From Ignavibacteria bacterium (GTDB lineage Bacteria; Bacteroidota; Ignavibacteria; Tepidaquicellales; Tepidaquicellaceae), in assembly GCA_036262055.1 (NCBI GenBank), contig DATAJP010000002.1, forward strand, positions 392,177-456,176: a stretch of 64,000 nt of DNA, written 5' to 3'. The translations under genes and the position numbers were made by a program. The notes beneath the pieces were generated by a model. The model did not search any database. It was not told the DNA's origin and was given only the letters and a program-made list of their open reading frames with translations. How positions within the stretch are numbered: the stretch's first letter is position 1; every line of letters starts with the position of its first letter. This document shows positions 1 through 11,449 of the stretch, in pieces.

Positions 1-72
1 AAGCTTTGCTGTTTTAATGTTCTGGTTTTATGGAATTGGGTAACAACCCTAAACTTTTAAATATCTATCTTA

Positions 73-160
73 GTGTCATTCTGAGCGAAGCGAAGAATCC
101 AACAGCTTTGTGTCATCCTGCTTCAAAGGAGTCCCTTTGGGAAACGAAGTGAAGGATCCC
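73..160 (+). repeat. Two copies of dispersed repeat family 1
   Basis: Positions 73-100 hold GTGTCATTCTGAGCGAAG followed by CGAAGAATCC. Positions 110-160 hold a relative (TGTCATCCTG ... CGAAGTGAAGGATCCC) interrupted by about 24 bases that themselves form a small hairpin (CAAAGG / CCCTTTG). Related copies lie at 215, 557, 31423, 34299, 34339, 43057 and 43103. Nothing else is visible in bases 1-254. Confidence 0.8.
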
Positions 161-254
161 ATTCAAGTACTTATCTTAATTGAATTCTGAATCCTTTTTA
201 AAAAATCTACATTGGTGTCATTCTGAGCGAAGCGAAGAATCTCGTTTTTAGAAT

Positions 255-551
255 ATGCTTACAAAACAATATTATGTTTATATTATTACCAATAAACTTA
301 ATAAAGTCTTATATACCGGCGTTACAAATAATTTATGCTCAAGAGTTAGCCAGCATAAATCGGGTATAATTGACGGTTTTTCAAAGAGATATAAATTAAA
401 TAAACTAATTTATTTTGAAAACACAGATGATATAAAATCAGCGATAGAAAGAGAAAAACAAATTAAAGGCTGGTTAAGAGAAAAGAAAATTAAATTAATT
501 GAAAATTTTAATCCGCAATGGAATGATTTATATGAAGAATATTGTCAATAA
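255..551 (+). CDS. Small GIY-YIG nuclease family protein
   Basis: This 98-residue protein is essentially one GIY-YIG domain. The paired-tyrosine signature is seen as YVYI (residues 7-10) and LYTG (19-22), followed by Arg30, His34 and a Glu at 65 or 67 in AIEREKQIKGW, and a late Asn near residue 90. These are the positions that form the metal-dependent DNA-cleaving site in this superfamily, so the enzyme looks intact. It belongs to the short UPF0213/YhbQ-like class, not to UvrC, which is several times longer. Cellular role is not established for most of these proteins. Its position between inverted copies of a genome repeat (215-242, 557-584) is the notable point. The ATG at 255 is the only good start. 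Confidence 0.88.
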   Translation: MLTKQYYVYIITNKLNKVLYTGVTNNLCSRVSQHKSGIIDGFSKRYKLNKLIYFENTDDIKSAIEREKQIKGWLREKKIKLIENFNPQWNDLYEEYCQ

Positions 552-556
552 AAAAG

Positions 557-584
557 AGATTCTTCGCTCCGCTCAGAATGACAC
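557..584 (-). repeat. Inverted copy of family 1 repeat
   Basis: AGATTCTTCGCTCCGCTCAG followed by AATGACAC is the reverse complement of the copy at 215-242 with a single substitution. It begins five bases after the GIY-YIG stop codon. The 100 bases from here to nusB hold no gene. Confidence 0.85.
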
Positions 585-685
585 TACTATTCATTTATAA
601 ATTATTAACTTTTTGATATTTATAAGTTTATTTCTAATGAATTTTTAAATAAGTATTTTAACATTACACACATTATTAGACTCAG

Positions 686-1165
686 ATGAAGGATAAACAA
701 GGTTTCAGCTTGACCAACAGAAGAAGCTTGCGGGTAAAAGTATTGCAGATACTATATGCCTACGAAATGTCAAAAGACCCGGTTGATAAAATCAAGAAAG
801 ACATTTTTGTAAACGAACTGAGCGAGGAAAACAAAGAATTTGTTGATAATCTCATTTCTCACGTTTTGAAAAATGAAAAAGAGCTCGATGAAATAATAAC
901 GAGCAAATGCCAGAACTGGGAACTCGAAAGAATTTCCGTTATTGACAGGATTGTTTTACGAATGGGCATAACCGAGCTGATGTATTTTCCCGATATCCCC
1001 CCGAAAGTTTCAATCAACGAAGCAATAGACATTGCAAAAGAATTCTGCACCCGCAATAGCGGAAAGTTTGTAAACGGGATTCTCGATGCGGTTCTCGATG
1101 AGCTTAAGGAAAGCAATAAGCTGAACAAAACGGGCCGAGGATTGATTGACTTCAAGAAAAAATGA
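686..1165 (+). CDS. nusB: Transcription antitermination factor NusB
   Basis: NusB binds boxA RNA together with ribosomal protein S10 (NusE) and helps RNA polymerase read through rRNA operons. The 159-residue length and the family signature agree: an N-terminal RRSLRVKVLQILYAYE helix and the C-terminal stretch ERISVIDRIVLRMGITELMY, then SINEAIDIAKEF and KFVNGILDAV. The protein is all-helical with no signal peptide, so it is cytoplasmic. The ATG at 686 gives the expected N terminus. Its last codon overlaps the next gene by four bases (ATGA), so the permease at 1162 is probably translationally coupled. Confidence 0.97.
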   Translation: MKDKQGFSLTNRRSLRVKVLQILYAYEMSKDPVDKIKKDIFVNELSEENKEFVDNLISHVLKNEKELDEIITSKCQNWELERISVIDRIVLRMGITELMYFPDIPPKVSINEAIDIAKEFCTRNSGKFVNGILDAVLDELKESNKLNKTGRGLIDFKKK

Positions 1166-2400
1166 AAAATAAAAAAGATGTTTTTGTCTGGTCATTATTC
1201 GATTTCGCCAATTCGACTTATGCGACTATAATTGTTGCATTTGTCTTTGCCGTTTTTTTTAAATCCGTAATTGCAAATGACGAACCAATCGGCGATTTAT
1301 ACTGGGCGCTTGGAATAAACATCTCAATGATAATCTCCGCTGTTCTCAATCCTGTTTGCGGAGCAATCTCAGATTTATCTTCAAACAAGAAAAAGTTTTT
1401 GTTTGTTTTTACATTGATGTCGGTTATTGCAACCTGCATGATGTATTTCACCGGACCTGGAACGATTTTGTTTGCAATAATCTTATTTATCGTTTCAAAC
1501 ATTGGTTTTCAGACTGGAATGACCTTTTATGATGCGTTCATTCCTGAAATAACTACACCTGAATATTATAATAAACTCTCGGGAATCGGATATGCGGTTG
1601 GCTATCTCGGTTCGCTTATTTCTGTATTTCTTGTGTTCCCTTTGAAGGATAATCCGAATTTATTGTTTGCTGTAACTGGAATGTTATTTTTATTATTCTC
1701 GCTCCCTTTGTTTTTATTTTTAAAAGAGAAAAAGAATGTTTTACCTCCGGCTGATGTTAGTTATATTAAATACGGGTTCACGAAAGTAAAAAATTCTTTA
1801 CTTCACATAGGAAATCTTCCGAACCTGAAAAATTTTTTGATTTCGTTTTTCTTTTATATTGATTCGGTTAATACAATAATATTTTTTGCGGGAATATTTG
1901 CCAGCACTACGCTTGGCTTTACGATTACACAGCTTGCAATATTTTTCATTCTCGTTCAGATTACGGCTCTTATAGGGTCGCTTGTGTTTGCAAAGCTTGG
2001 AGATAAAATCGGAGAGCTGAAATCTCTGAACATTAACATAATTTTCTGGCTTATTATAATTCTTGCAATATTCATTTTTGTAAATAAAGATTCATATGTT
2101 GATTTATTCGGACAGCAGGTTCATTTGTTTTACATAATCGGCAGCTTCGCGGGGTTTTTTCTTGGCTCTACCCAAAGCTTATCCCGCGCTGTAATGAGCC
2201 GGTTAACGCCCTATGAAAGCAAAGCCGAATATTTCGGGTTTTATGCACTGCTTGATAAAACATCTACGTTATTGGGACCATTACTCTTCGGGCTTGTGTC
2301 GGCAATCTCAGGAGACCAAAAGCTTGCGGTGCTTTCGTTGATAGTTTTGTTTGTAATAGGAATTGTTTTTTTGAATAGAGTTAAATTGCAAACTAATTAA
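1162..2400 (+). CDS. MFS permease, UMF1/Atg22-like family
   Basis: This 412-residue polytopic inner-membrane protein has about 12 hydrophobic segments. The N-terminal VWSLFDFANSTYATII and the following FQTGMTFYDAFIPEI are hallmarks of the UMF1 branch of the major facilitator superfamily, related to the yeast vacuolar effluxer Atg22. The bacterial substrate is not known; sugar or amino-acid efflux has been suggested for relatives. Translation starts inside the nusB stop codon. The short distance to 2455, broken by a palindrome at 2414-2443, makes it the second member of a nusB-led transcript. Confidence 0.88.
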   Translation: MKNKKDVFVWSLFDFANSTYATIIVAFVFAVFFKSVIANDEPIGDLYWALGINISMIISAVLNPVCGAISDLSSNKKKFLFVFTLMSVIATCMMYFTGPGTILFAIILFIVSNIGFQTGMTFYDAFIPEITTPEYYNKLSGIGYAVGYLGSLISVFLVFPLKDNPNLLFAVTGMLFLLFSLPLFLFLKEKKNVLPPADVSYIKYGFTKVKNSLLHIGNLPNLKNFLISFFFYIDSVNTIIFFAGIFASTTLGFTITQLAIFFILVQITALIGSLVFAKLGDKIGELKSLNINIIFWLIIILAIFIFVNKDSYVDLFGQQVHLFYIIGSFAGFFLGSTQSLSRAVMSRLTPYESKAEYFGFYALLDKTSTLLGPLLFGLVSAISGDQKLAVLSLIVLFVIGIVFLNRVKLQTN

Positions 2401-2413
2401 ATTTTAGAAATAT

Positions 2414-2443
2414 GACGGGGATTCCCGCATTCGCGGGAATGAC
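2414..2443. repeat. Family 2 palindromic repeat
   Basis: GGGATTCCCGCATTCGCGGG followed by AATGAC folds into a GC-rich hairpin (ATTCCCGC / GCGGGAAT). Related copies lie at 31390, 32441, 37952 and 55446. It sits 11 bases before the next start codon, so it may affect messenger stability or translation. Confidence 0.75.
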
Positions 2444-2454
2444 TTCATTTTGGT

Positions 2455-5421
<2,967 letters not shown>

Positions 5422-5440
5422 GAATGCGGAGATGCATAAA

Positions 5441-5470
5441 TGTAGAGACGCAAAATTTTGCGTCTCTACA
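5441..5470. repeat. Perfect 30-bp palindrome, family 3; probable bidirectional terminator
   Basis: TGTAGAGACGCAAAA is followed directly by its exact reverse complement. It lies between the convergent surE and citrate synthase genes. Near-identical copies stand at 46090-46116 and 59147-59173, both in gaps next to gene ends. It could act as a terminator, but there is no clear T tract after it, so a repeat-element identity is equally likely. Confidence 0.75.
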
Positions 5471-5480
5471 ATAAACTATT

Positions 5481-6749
5481 TTATAACTGACCCTTTACCC
5501 AGTTTGTGGTTACAGACTTCGGTCTGATAAGCGGAGCATTCATTGCCCGAGCCATAATCAACTGCGCGCATAATCCTAATGCTCTTGAAACGCTGAACAA
5601 TACCGTATAATAAGTATATTCTTTTAAGCCGTAATGATGTAACAAAGAACCGCTTGCCGCATCAACGTTCGGCCATGGGTCTTTTGCTTTTCCCTGCTCG
5701 ATTAAAATTTTCGGAACTATGTCGAACAACTGCTCGACGATTTTGAAAATTTCATCATCAGGCATACATTTTTTACCGAAATCAAGAAACGCTGTAAATC
5801 TCGGGTCTGTTACTCTTAATACAGCATGACCATATCCCGGAATTACTCTTTTATTATTAAGCAAATCCAGGCAGTATGTTCTTACTTCTTCGTCAGATGG
5901 TGAGTGACCGATGTCTTCTCGCATTTTAACTATGAATCGCAAACATTCCTGGTTTGCAAGTCCGTGAAGCGGTCCTGCAAGTCCGTTCAATCCGCCGCTT
6001 ACAGAATAATAAACATCTGATAAAGCCGACCCGATTGTCTGTGTTGAGAACGCGCTAACGTTTCCGCTCTCATGATCTGAGTGCAAAACCATATATAATC
6101 TCATAAGGTCCTTGAATGAACCGTCTTTGTCGTCAATGCCAAGCATGTGAGCGTAATTCGCTGCCCAGTCGAGTGAATGGTCAGGCTCAATTCTCGCGCC
6201 CTTGTTAAATTTTTTTCTATAGATGTAAGCAGCTATTGCCGGCATGCGTGCAATCAGGTTCAAACAGTCTTCATACATCGGCTCCCATAATCTATCTCTG
6301 CTCAAGCCGTTATCATAAGCTTCTCTGAAGTCGGATTCGTTTTCCATTGCAAGAACTGCAGTGCTCAGCATCACCATGGGGTGTGTCTCGTCAGGTAATG
6401 TATCAATAAGTTTCCAGATATAATCAGGAACACCTGAACGTAAATCAATGTCTTTCATCAGTGCATCCAAATCTTCTTTTGAGGGAAGTTCTCCGGTTAA
6501 GAGCAAATAAAAAATTTCTTCGGGAAGTTTGCCGGTTAATTCTAAAATAGGAATTCCTCTTATGATGAGTCCCGTATCTAAGCCGACCTCTGAGGTATCA
6601 CAAATCAATGCTTTTACTCCGCGCATTCCGCCGTAAAGCTGGTCAATCGTAACGTCACCAATTACTTTGGTGTTGTAATTTTTTACGATTGATTTCGCTT
6701 CTTCTCTCAGGGCAGGAATTTGAGAAGCGAGTTTTTCTTTTAATCGCAT
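5481..6749 (-). CDS. gltA: Citrate synthase, mitochondrial-type
   Basis: Citrate synthase condenses acetyl-CoA with oxaloacetate to enter the TCA cycle. The catalytic triad is intact: His262 in GPLHGLANQ, His308 in GYGHAVLR and Asp363 in PNVDA. Their spacings of 46 and 55 residues equal those of pig citrate synthase (His274, His320, Asp375). Other stretches, such as DQLYGGMRGVKALI and LHSDHESGNVSAF, also read like the mitochondrial enzyme more than the hexameric GltA of Proteobacteria. Length is 422 residues. It is transcribed alone, convergent to surE. The start at 6749 is an ATG, with 200 bases of AT-rich promoter DNA upstream. Confidence 0.96.
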   Translation of the reverse strand: MRLKEKLASQIPALREEAKSIVKNYNTKVIGDVTIDQLYGGMRGVKALICDTSEVGLDTGLIIRGIPILELTGKLPEEIFYLLLTGELPSKEDLDALMKDIDLRSGVPDYIWKLIDTLPDETHPMVMLSTAVLAMENESDFREAYDNGLSRDRLWEPMYEDCLNLIARMPAIAAYIYRKKFNKGARIEPDHSLDWAANYAHMLGIDDKDGSFKDLMRLYMVLHSDHESGNVSAFSTQTIGSALSDVYYSVSGGLNGLAGPLHGLANQECLRFIVKMREDIGHSPSDEEVRTYCLDLLNNKRVIPGYGHAVLRVTDPRFTAFLDFGKKCMPDDEIFKIVEQLFDIVPKILIEQGKAKDPWPNVDAASGSLLHHYGLKEYTYYTVLFSVSRALGLCAQLIMARAMNAPLIRPKSVTTNWVKGQL

Positions 6750-6948
6750 TTTTAAAGATTTTTTATAATGTAATGTTATCGAACATTAAATATATACGAT
6801 TTAATTTTAAGTAAAAAGTTACGATTTTATGCCCAAAACAGCATTATTATTTAGAATTTATTTGGTCTCAAATTTGTATATATTTTAAAGGTCATTTTTG
6901 TCTCTTTTTTATTTATAACATGAACAAAAATCATTTTGTTAATAATTT

Positions 6949-7659
6949 ATGGTAAATCGGCTCATAAAATCAGGATTTATAGTTCTTCTGCTTATTATTT
7001 TTTATTTTTCAATTGAAGGATGTCAAAAACAGGTTGAACAGGCAACTCTTGATTCAATTAATGTATATACAGAATTGATAAAAAAATATCCCGCCGACCC
7101 TGTTTATTATAAAAACCGCGGAGATGCCTATTTCAAAATCGAAAGATATAATGAAGCTGTCGCGGACTATCAGAGAGCCCTGCAGATTGACCCGTTTGAT
7201 TTGCCTGCCTTGAGAAATCTTGCGGCAATGTATGTTAAGATGGAAAAATATTCTGAGGCAATAAAGGAATATGATAACCTGATAAGACTTTATCCGACTG
7301 CTCAGGATTATATAAATAGAGGAAATATCCACGAAAGCTTCAATAATATTCCGATGGCTGTTACTGATTACACAAAGGCAATTGATATGGATACAAACAA
7401 TGTTTACTTCTATTTTGTAAGAGGAAATGCACATGATAAAGCAGGCAATTATCAATTGTCAATTTCAGATTATACATCTATAATAAATCGTCAACCAACC
7501 AATGTAGGAGCAAGATTAAACCGCGGAAATGCAAATTATAATTCAGGAAATTACAAAGGAGCTCTCGAAGACTGGAATATTGTAATCCAACAAGACCCTT
7601 CGTTCGAAAGTGATTTATCCGAAAAAATGCAGATTGCGAAGATACGCTCCAGTCAATAA
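6949..7659 (+). CDS. TPR lipoprotein
   Basis: This 236-residue exported lipoprotein has a hydrophobic leader followed by the lipobox-like SIEGC at residues 21-25. The rest is a chain of tetratricopeptide repeats from about residue 40 to 230, with repeated units of the form Y.NRG.......Y..A..DY..AI..DP. TPRs form superhelical protein-binding scaffolds; the partner is unknown. The next gene has the same architecture and the same repeat wording, so the two are probably duplicates working at the same membrane. Confidence 0.85.
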   Translation: MVNRLIKSGFIVLLLIIFYFSIEGCQKQVEQATLDSINVYTELIKKYPADPVYYKNRGDAYFKIERYNEAVADYQRALQIDPFDLPALRNLAAMYVKMEKYSEAIKEYDNLIRLYPTAQDYINRGNIHESFNNIPMAVTDYTKAIDMDTNNVYFYFVRGNAHDKAGNYQLSISDYTSIINRQPTNVGARLNRGNANYNSGNYKGALEDWNIVIQQDPSFESDLSEKMQIAKIRSSQ

Positions 7660-7752
7660 TAAATGATAAATGATGAAATTTTGGTATAAAATTTGTAATA
7701 ATTAATATGGATATTTATATAGTTCATTTTTGCAGGAATACAAACTAAACAT

Positions 7753-8514
7753 ATGAAAATATTTAACTTAATAACAGTTCTGATTATTACAATTTTTATT
7801 CTGACGGGATGTCAAAAAAAAGAAGATACTGTTAATAGCCAAAACCAGTCTAATTTAACCGACCCTAACATGCAACCGGAAGGTGATCAATGGAAAATTG
7901 CAGGTTACAGAGACAGTACTGACGTTTATGGTGTCGGATATTATGATTATAGAGACAGTCTCGAAACCTTTCATATGGGTTACAGCATTCCGAGAGACAG
8001 CGTATATAAATACTACAACATAAAAGAATTTGAGCAGTATAATTTTCTGATTAAAAAAGATTCTACAAACCCGGGTCCATATCTCGACAGGGGAAATCAC
8101 TTCCAGAACATTAAATTATACTTTGAAGCAATAAAAGATTACGATAAATATATTTCGCTTATTCAGACAAATCATTCTGCATACATGAACCGCGGAAATG
8201 CGCATGAAAGATTAAAAAATTATCAGGCGGCTCTGACGGATTATGATAAAGTTATCGAGCTAAAGCCGACCGATACTATTGCTTATTACAATAAGGGAGT
8301 TGTTTATGATTACCTCGGAAATTACAATCAGGCAATTTACGAATATACAAGAAGTCTGCAAAGAGACCCCCGTCTTGCGAAAACGTATTATAACAGAGGC
8401 ATTGATTATCTTATGATAGGTGATGAAGAAAATGCAAGAAGAGATTGGGAGACGGCAATTCAGCTTAATCCCAAATACGAAGCTGAACTAAGACCGAGAA
8501 TAAACGGATTATAG
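7753..8514 (+). CDS. TPR lipoprotein, paralogue of the preceding gene
   Basis: This 253-residue lipoprotein has signal peptide MKIFNLITVLIITIFILTGC, with the lipobox cysteine at residue 20. A region of about 80 residues rich in Tyr and Asp (GYRDSTDVYGVGYYDYRDS) precedes four or so TPR units (for example YMNRGNAHERLKNYQAALTDY). A strong terminator (8542-8567) follows, so the 6949-8514 pair forms a unit. The function is not recognisable beyond a protein-interaction scaffold. Confidence 0.85.
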   Translation: MKIFNLITVLIITIFILTGCQKKEDTVNSQNQSNLTDPNMQPEGDQWKIAGYRDSTDVYGVGYYDYRDSLETFHMGYSIPRDSVYKYYNIKEFEQYNFLIKKDSTNPGPYLDRGNHFQNIKLYFEAIKDYDKYISLIQTNHSAYMNRGNAHERLKNYQAALTDYDKVIELKPTDTIAYYNKGVVYDYLGNYNQAIYEYTRSLQRDPRLAKTYYNRGIDYLMIGDEENARRDWETAIQLNPKYEAELRPRINGL

Positions 8515-8541
8515 GCAGAGATTTAAAAAAAGTGTTTAAAC

Positions 8542-8567
8542 AAAAACCCGGTTTTGCCGGGTTTTTT
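8542..8567. terminator. Rho-independent terminator
   Basis: AAAACCCGG, a short loop and CCGGGTTTTTT form a GC-rich stem with a T tract. The A-rich left side lets it also serve the convergent gene at 8571-8963. Confidence 0.85.
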
Positions 8568-8570
8568 ATT

Positions 8571-8963
8571 TTAATAATAAGCTACACTCCAGGGACCTTC
8601 AGTTCTTACCTGAAGCAAATAAGGATTTGTGGAAGTAACATTAAATTTTTTAACTCCTTTCCATCTGCCTGTAACGTTCGCAAGATTCGTTATAATTTGC
8701 CCTTCATTAGTTGTTAAGTTAACTATAAAACTTCCGTTTCCGTTATATTCCATAACAAAAGTTGATTCCCCCTGAAGCAAATCAATTATCAAATCATTAT
8801 TTGTTGTCCCTGTATAAATCATCCTGTACTGGATTATGTCATCAGTCGGAGGATTTTCGGCATCCTGAAATGTTTCTGTTGCACTGCGTTTGCAGGTAGA
8901 GCACGAAGAAATTAACGTTGCAAGCATAAGCAACATCAAGCTTCGGATAATTATTTTGTTCAT
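8571..8963 (-). CDS. Small lipoprotein of unknown function
   Basis: This 130-residue protein has a clear lipoprotein leader (LMLLMLATLISSC, lipid-attachment cysteine at residue 21). The mature part is about 110 residues with alternating hydrophobic and polar positions, suggesting a small beta-rich domain. Its length and fold recall lipocalin-like cell-envelope proteins, but I see no diagnostic motif. It ends against the terminator it shares with the TPR lipoprotein pair and appears monocistronic. Confidence 0.75.
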   Translation of the reverse strand: MNKIIIRSLMLLMLATLISSCSTCKRSATETFQDAENPPTDDIIQYRMIYTGTTNNDLIIDLLQGESTFVMEYNGNGSFIVNLTTNEGQIITNLANVTGRWKGVKKFNVTSTNPYLLQVRTEGPWSVAYY

Positions 8964-9077
8964 AATTGAATTTTATTTTGTTTTGCTAATATAAGCAATG
9001 TTTCAGGGTGGTATTAAAAATAAGTCTGATAATTGATTAGTTCAAGGTAAGTATTTAAAAACTAAATACATAGCAGG

Positions 9078-11069
9078 TTATCTCTTTGTGGGAATTTTAA
9101 GAGTAAAAGTAGCACCTTTGCCCGGTTCTGATTCTAATATAACCTGAGAATTTATAATTTCGGATAATTTTTTGATTATATACAAACCTAACCCGCTTGA
9201 CGGCTCTCCTCCCGTTGGTTTGTTGGAAAGCTTGGCAAATTTTTTAAATAATCCTTTTTTATCTGATTCCGTAAATCCCGGACCTTCATCTTTTATGCCA
9301 ACATAAATATTTTTTACATTATCACGCAAAGTAATATAAACCTTTTTGTTGAATGGAGAATATTTAATTGCGTTGGAAACCAGGTTATTTATGATATGCT
9401 CAATACACATCTTAACAGTAATAACCTCCGGGTTTTTAATTTTTTTATTAAGAATTATTTCTATGTTTTTAGGATTTGCGAAAACCTGGTTCTTCTCTTT
9501 TATCTGGCTTATTAACTCTACAAGATTAATTTTTTCTTGTCTCTCATTCCAATTACCTGATTCGATAGAGTTTATGTCAAGCAAATTCGACATAATATCC
9601 AATGATTTAACCGAACAATTTTTTATGTCTTCTATAAGCGACTGTATTTCTTCTTTGCTTAAAGAATCACTATGCTCATTTATGAAATCGGCAATTGCCG
9701 AAATAGTTGAAATCGGATTTCTTAAGTCATGTGAAACGATTCCGATAAAATCATTCTTGTCCTTGTTTGCTCTGTCAAGATTTTCAGACAGCTCTATCAA
9801 TTTTTTATTTTTTTCATCAGAAATCTTAAGCTCGGTTTCCTGCATTTCAACTTCATTTTCTAGGAGCAGGCTTTTTGTTCTGAGCGATACCTTTTTCTTA
9901 TTTAACTGCTCAATTATTTTATTATACTTTTCAAGAAACTTGTAAGCATTTTTATGGTCTTTATTTATTTTATAAACCTGTGACAGCATCTGATATGATT
10001 CTTTCAGAATATTCAGTGCTTTCATCTTCTTTGCAATAACAAGATTCTTATTTAACATGGCTATTGCTTTATCAAACCTGCATGTTTTTATATACATCGA
10101 AGCAAGATTTGAATAGTTCGTCAGGAAACCATTCTGATAACCAATCTTATTTGAAATTTCGAGTGAAATTTTAAAATATTTTTCCGCATTCTCATAATCT
10201 TTTTTATGCTCATGCAAAACCCCAAGATGATTCAGTGACTGAACCCGGTTTATATTATTATTAATCTTTATGCTTATCGAATCACCCAGCTCAAGATATT
10301 TTAATGCGGTTTTATAATCATGAAGATGTGTATATACGTTTCCCAGATTACAGTAACACGTGGCAAGCTTACTCAAGTCTGTGCTGTCTTTGCCGAGATG
10401 AGAAATATTTTCTTCAAGGATTTTTATTGCTCTGTCATATTTTTTAACATTCATATACATGACAGCGAGGTTATTCAGAACGTTTTTTAAATCTGCGCTA
10501 TCAGGCAATGTTCTGGAAATTTTTAAGGACTTAAGATAATATCTTGAAGCGAGAAAATAATTTCCCATATTATTATAAAACAAACCCATGCTGTTATAGC
10601 ATTGCGCAATTCCTTTCTTGTTATTTTTCTGCTTCCTGATTTTTAGCGATTCACGGATATAACTCAAAGCTTTTGTCATATCGCCCAGATATAAATAATT
10701 AGAAGCAGCAATAAACAAAAAATGGTCTGTATCTAAATCGTGTTTTTTACAATAAACCAAAGCTTTTTCTATCTGGTTTATTGACTCTTTGAAATTTGAA
10801 GTGAAATAATAATAAGCAACGATTAACCGCATTGCTCTTATGACTGCTTTATAATCATTGTAACTTTTAAAAACCTTTAGAGATTGCTCTGCAAATTTTA
10901 AAAGGGAAGGATTAACGGTGTGAAAATTAAGCGATGAAATATGAGCTTCGAGTTTTGCTTTCATCTCATCAATTGATTTTAAACTATAGCCATTTTTTAA
11001 ACGAATTTCCGAAAGATTAACAGAAGAAATTCGCATATCAGTTGTGCCCAAATAAGACATATTTTTCAT
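9078..11069 (-). CDS. Soluble TPR-sensor histidine kinase
   Basis: The 663-residue protein has TPR units at about residues 80-385, a coiled coil at about 385-437, a HisKA dimerisation domain with the phospho-acceptor His447 in FIGIVSHDLRNPIS, and a HATPase domain with the N box IEHIINNLVSNAIKYS, G1 DEGPGF and G2 GLGLYIIKKL. There is no signal peptide or transmembrane segment, unlike many TPR kinases of Bacteroidota, so it should sense a cytoplasmic protein or ligand. No response regulator is adjacent, making it an orphan kinase. The ATG at 11069 is used; Met4 or Met12 could serve instead. Confidence 0.92.
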   Translation of the reverse strand: MKNMSYLGTTDMRISSVNLSEIRLKNGYSLKSIDEMKAKLEAHISSLNFHTVNPSLLKFAEQSLKVFKSYNDYKAVIRAMRLIVAYYYFTSNFKESINQIEKALVYCKKHDLDTDHFLFIAASNYLYLGDMTKALSYIRESLKIRKQKNNKKGIAQCYNSMGLFYNNMGNYFLASRYYLKSLKISRTLPDSADLKNVLNNLAVMYMNVKKYDRAIKILEENISHLGKDSTDLSKLATCYCNLGNVYTHLHDYKTALKYLELGDSISIKINNNINRVQSLNHLGVLHEHKKDYENAEKYFKISLEISNKIGYQNGFLTNYSNLASMYIKTCRFDKAIAMLNKNLVIAKKMKALNILKESYQMLSQVYKINKDHKNAYKFLEKYNKIIEQLNKKKVSLRTKSLLLENEVEMQETELKISDEKNKKLIELSENLDRANKDKNDFIGIVSHDLRNPISTISAIADFINEHSDSLSKEEIQSLIEDIKNCSVKSLDIMSNLLDINSIESGNWNERQEKINLVELISQIKEKNQVFANPKNIEIILNKKIKNPEVITVKMCIEHIINNLVSNAIKYSPFNKKVYITLRDNVKNIYVGIKDEGPGFTESDKKGLFKKFAKLSNKPTGGEPSSGLGLYIIKKLSEIINSQVILESEPGKGATFTLKIPTKR

Positions 11070-11294
11070 TTAAACCAATAAGTGATAGTGAAATTATCAA
11101 AAAAACATACATAAATTAACTATATTTTTGATAATTTGTAAGCAAATTAACTTATATTATTGATTTTTTTATTTCTCAATATGCTTTGCATTTTTATTAT
11201 AGCGTAAAATCCATATATTTACGTGAATTAATTATTAAAATCGAGCTTTTAGCTCGGTTTAATTCCAGTAAAAACAATAATTAATTTGCCACCC

Positions 11295-11380
11295 GCCCGG
11301 GTGGCGGAACTGGTAGACGCGCAGGACTTAAAATCCTGTTGCCTGTAAAGGCAGTGCCGGTTCGATTCCGGCCCCGGGCA
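11295..11380 (+). tRNA. tRNA-Leu (UAA)
   Basis: The sequence folds as a class II tRNA. The acceptor strands GCCCGGG and CCCGGGC pair, the D arm is TGGCGGAACTGGTAGACGCG, the anticodon loop CTTAAAA carries TAA, a long variable arm follows (TGCCTGTAAAGGCAG), and the T arm is GCCGGTTCGATTCCGGC. The long variable arm and the anticodon identify leucine. CCA is not encoded. The 3' part of this gene is repeated exactly at 21933-21993. Confidence 0.97.
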
Positions 11381-11382
11381 CA
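11322..11382 (+). repeat. Left attachment repeat (attL), inside tRNA-Leu
   Basis: These 61 bases run from the anticodon arm (CAGGACTTAAAATCC) to the bases just after the tRNA end (GGGCACA) and are identical to 21933-21993. Recombination here left the tRNA functional, as usual for tRNA-targeting tyrosine recombinases. Confidence 0.9.
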
Positions 11383-11385
11383 CAC

Positions 11386-11420
11386 AAGACCTTTTGATTA
11401 TTAAATTGAAAGGTCTTTTT
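11386..11420 (+). terminator. Terminator after tRNA-Leu
   Basis: AAGACCTTT and AAAGGTCTT form a 9-bp stem followed by TTTCTTTTT. It would end the tRNA transcript. Confidence 0.75.
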
Positions 11421-11449
11421 CTTTTTAGATTTAAAACTTCTCAATTTTT

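Larger units (their letters stand above)
215..584 (+). mobile_element. Candidate element: GIY-YIG gene between inverted family 1 repeats
   Basis: A 28-bp repeat copy at 215-242 and its inverted copy at 557-584 differ at one base and enclose the GIY-YIG gene almost exactly. The start codon lies 12 bases inside the left copy and the stop codon 5 bases inside the right copy, giving a compact 370-bp unit of repeat, nuclease, inverted repeat. The arrangement is seen directly. That the unit is mobile, or that the nuclease acts on the repeat, is inference. No target-site duplication is obvious. Confidence 0.5.

Noticed and set aside
255-551. UvrC excinuclease subunit
   Set aside because: Small GIY-YIG proteins are often labelled so, but 98 residues cannot hold the UvrC C-terminal nuclease, UVR and HhH regions.
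859-1155. Minus-strand ORF opposite nusB
   Set aside because: It is a codon-usage shadow of nusB without its own start context or recognisable protein features.
8532-8717. 61-residue plus-strand ORF
   Set aside because: It starts inside a terminator hairpin and runs antisense through a well-supported lipoprotein gene.
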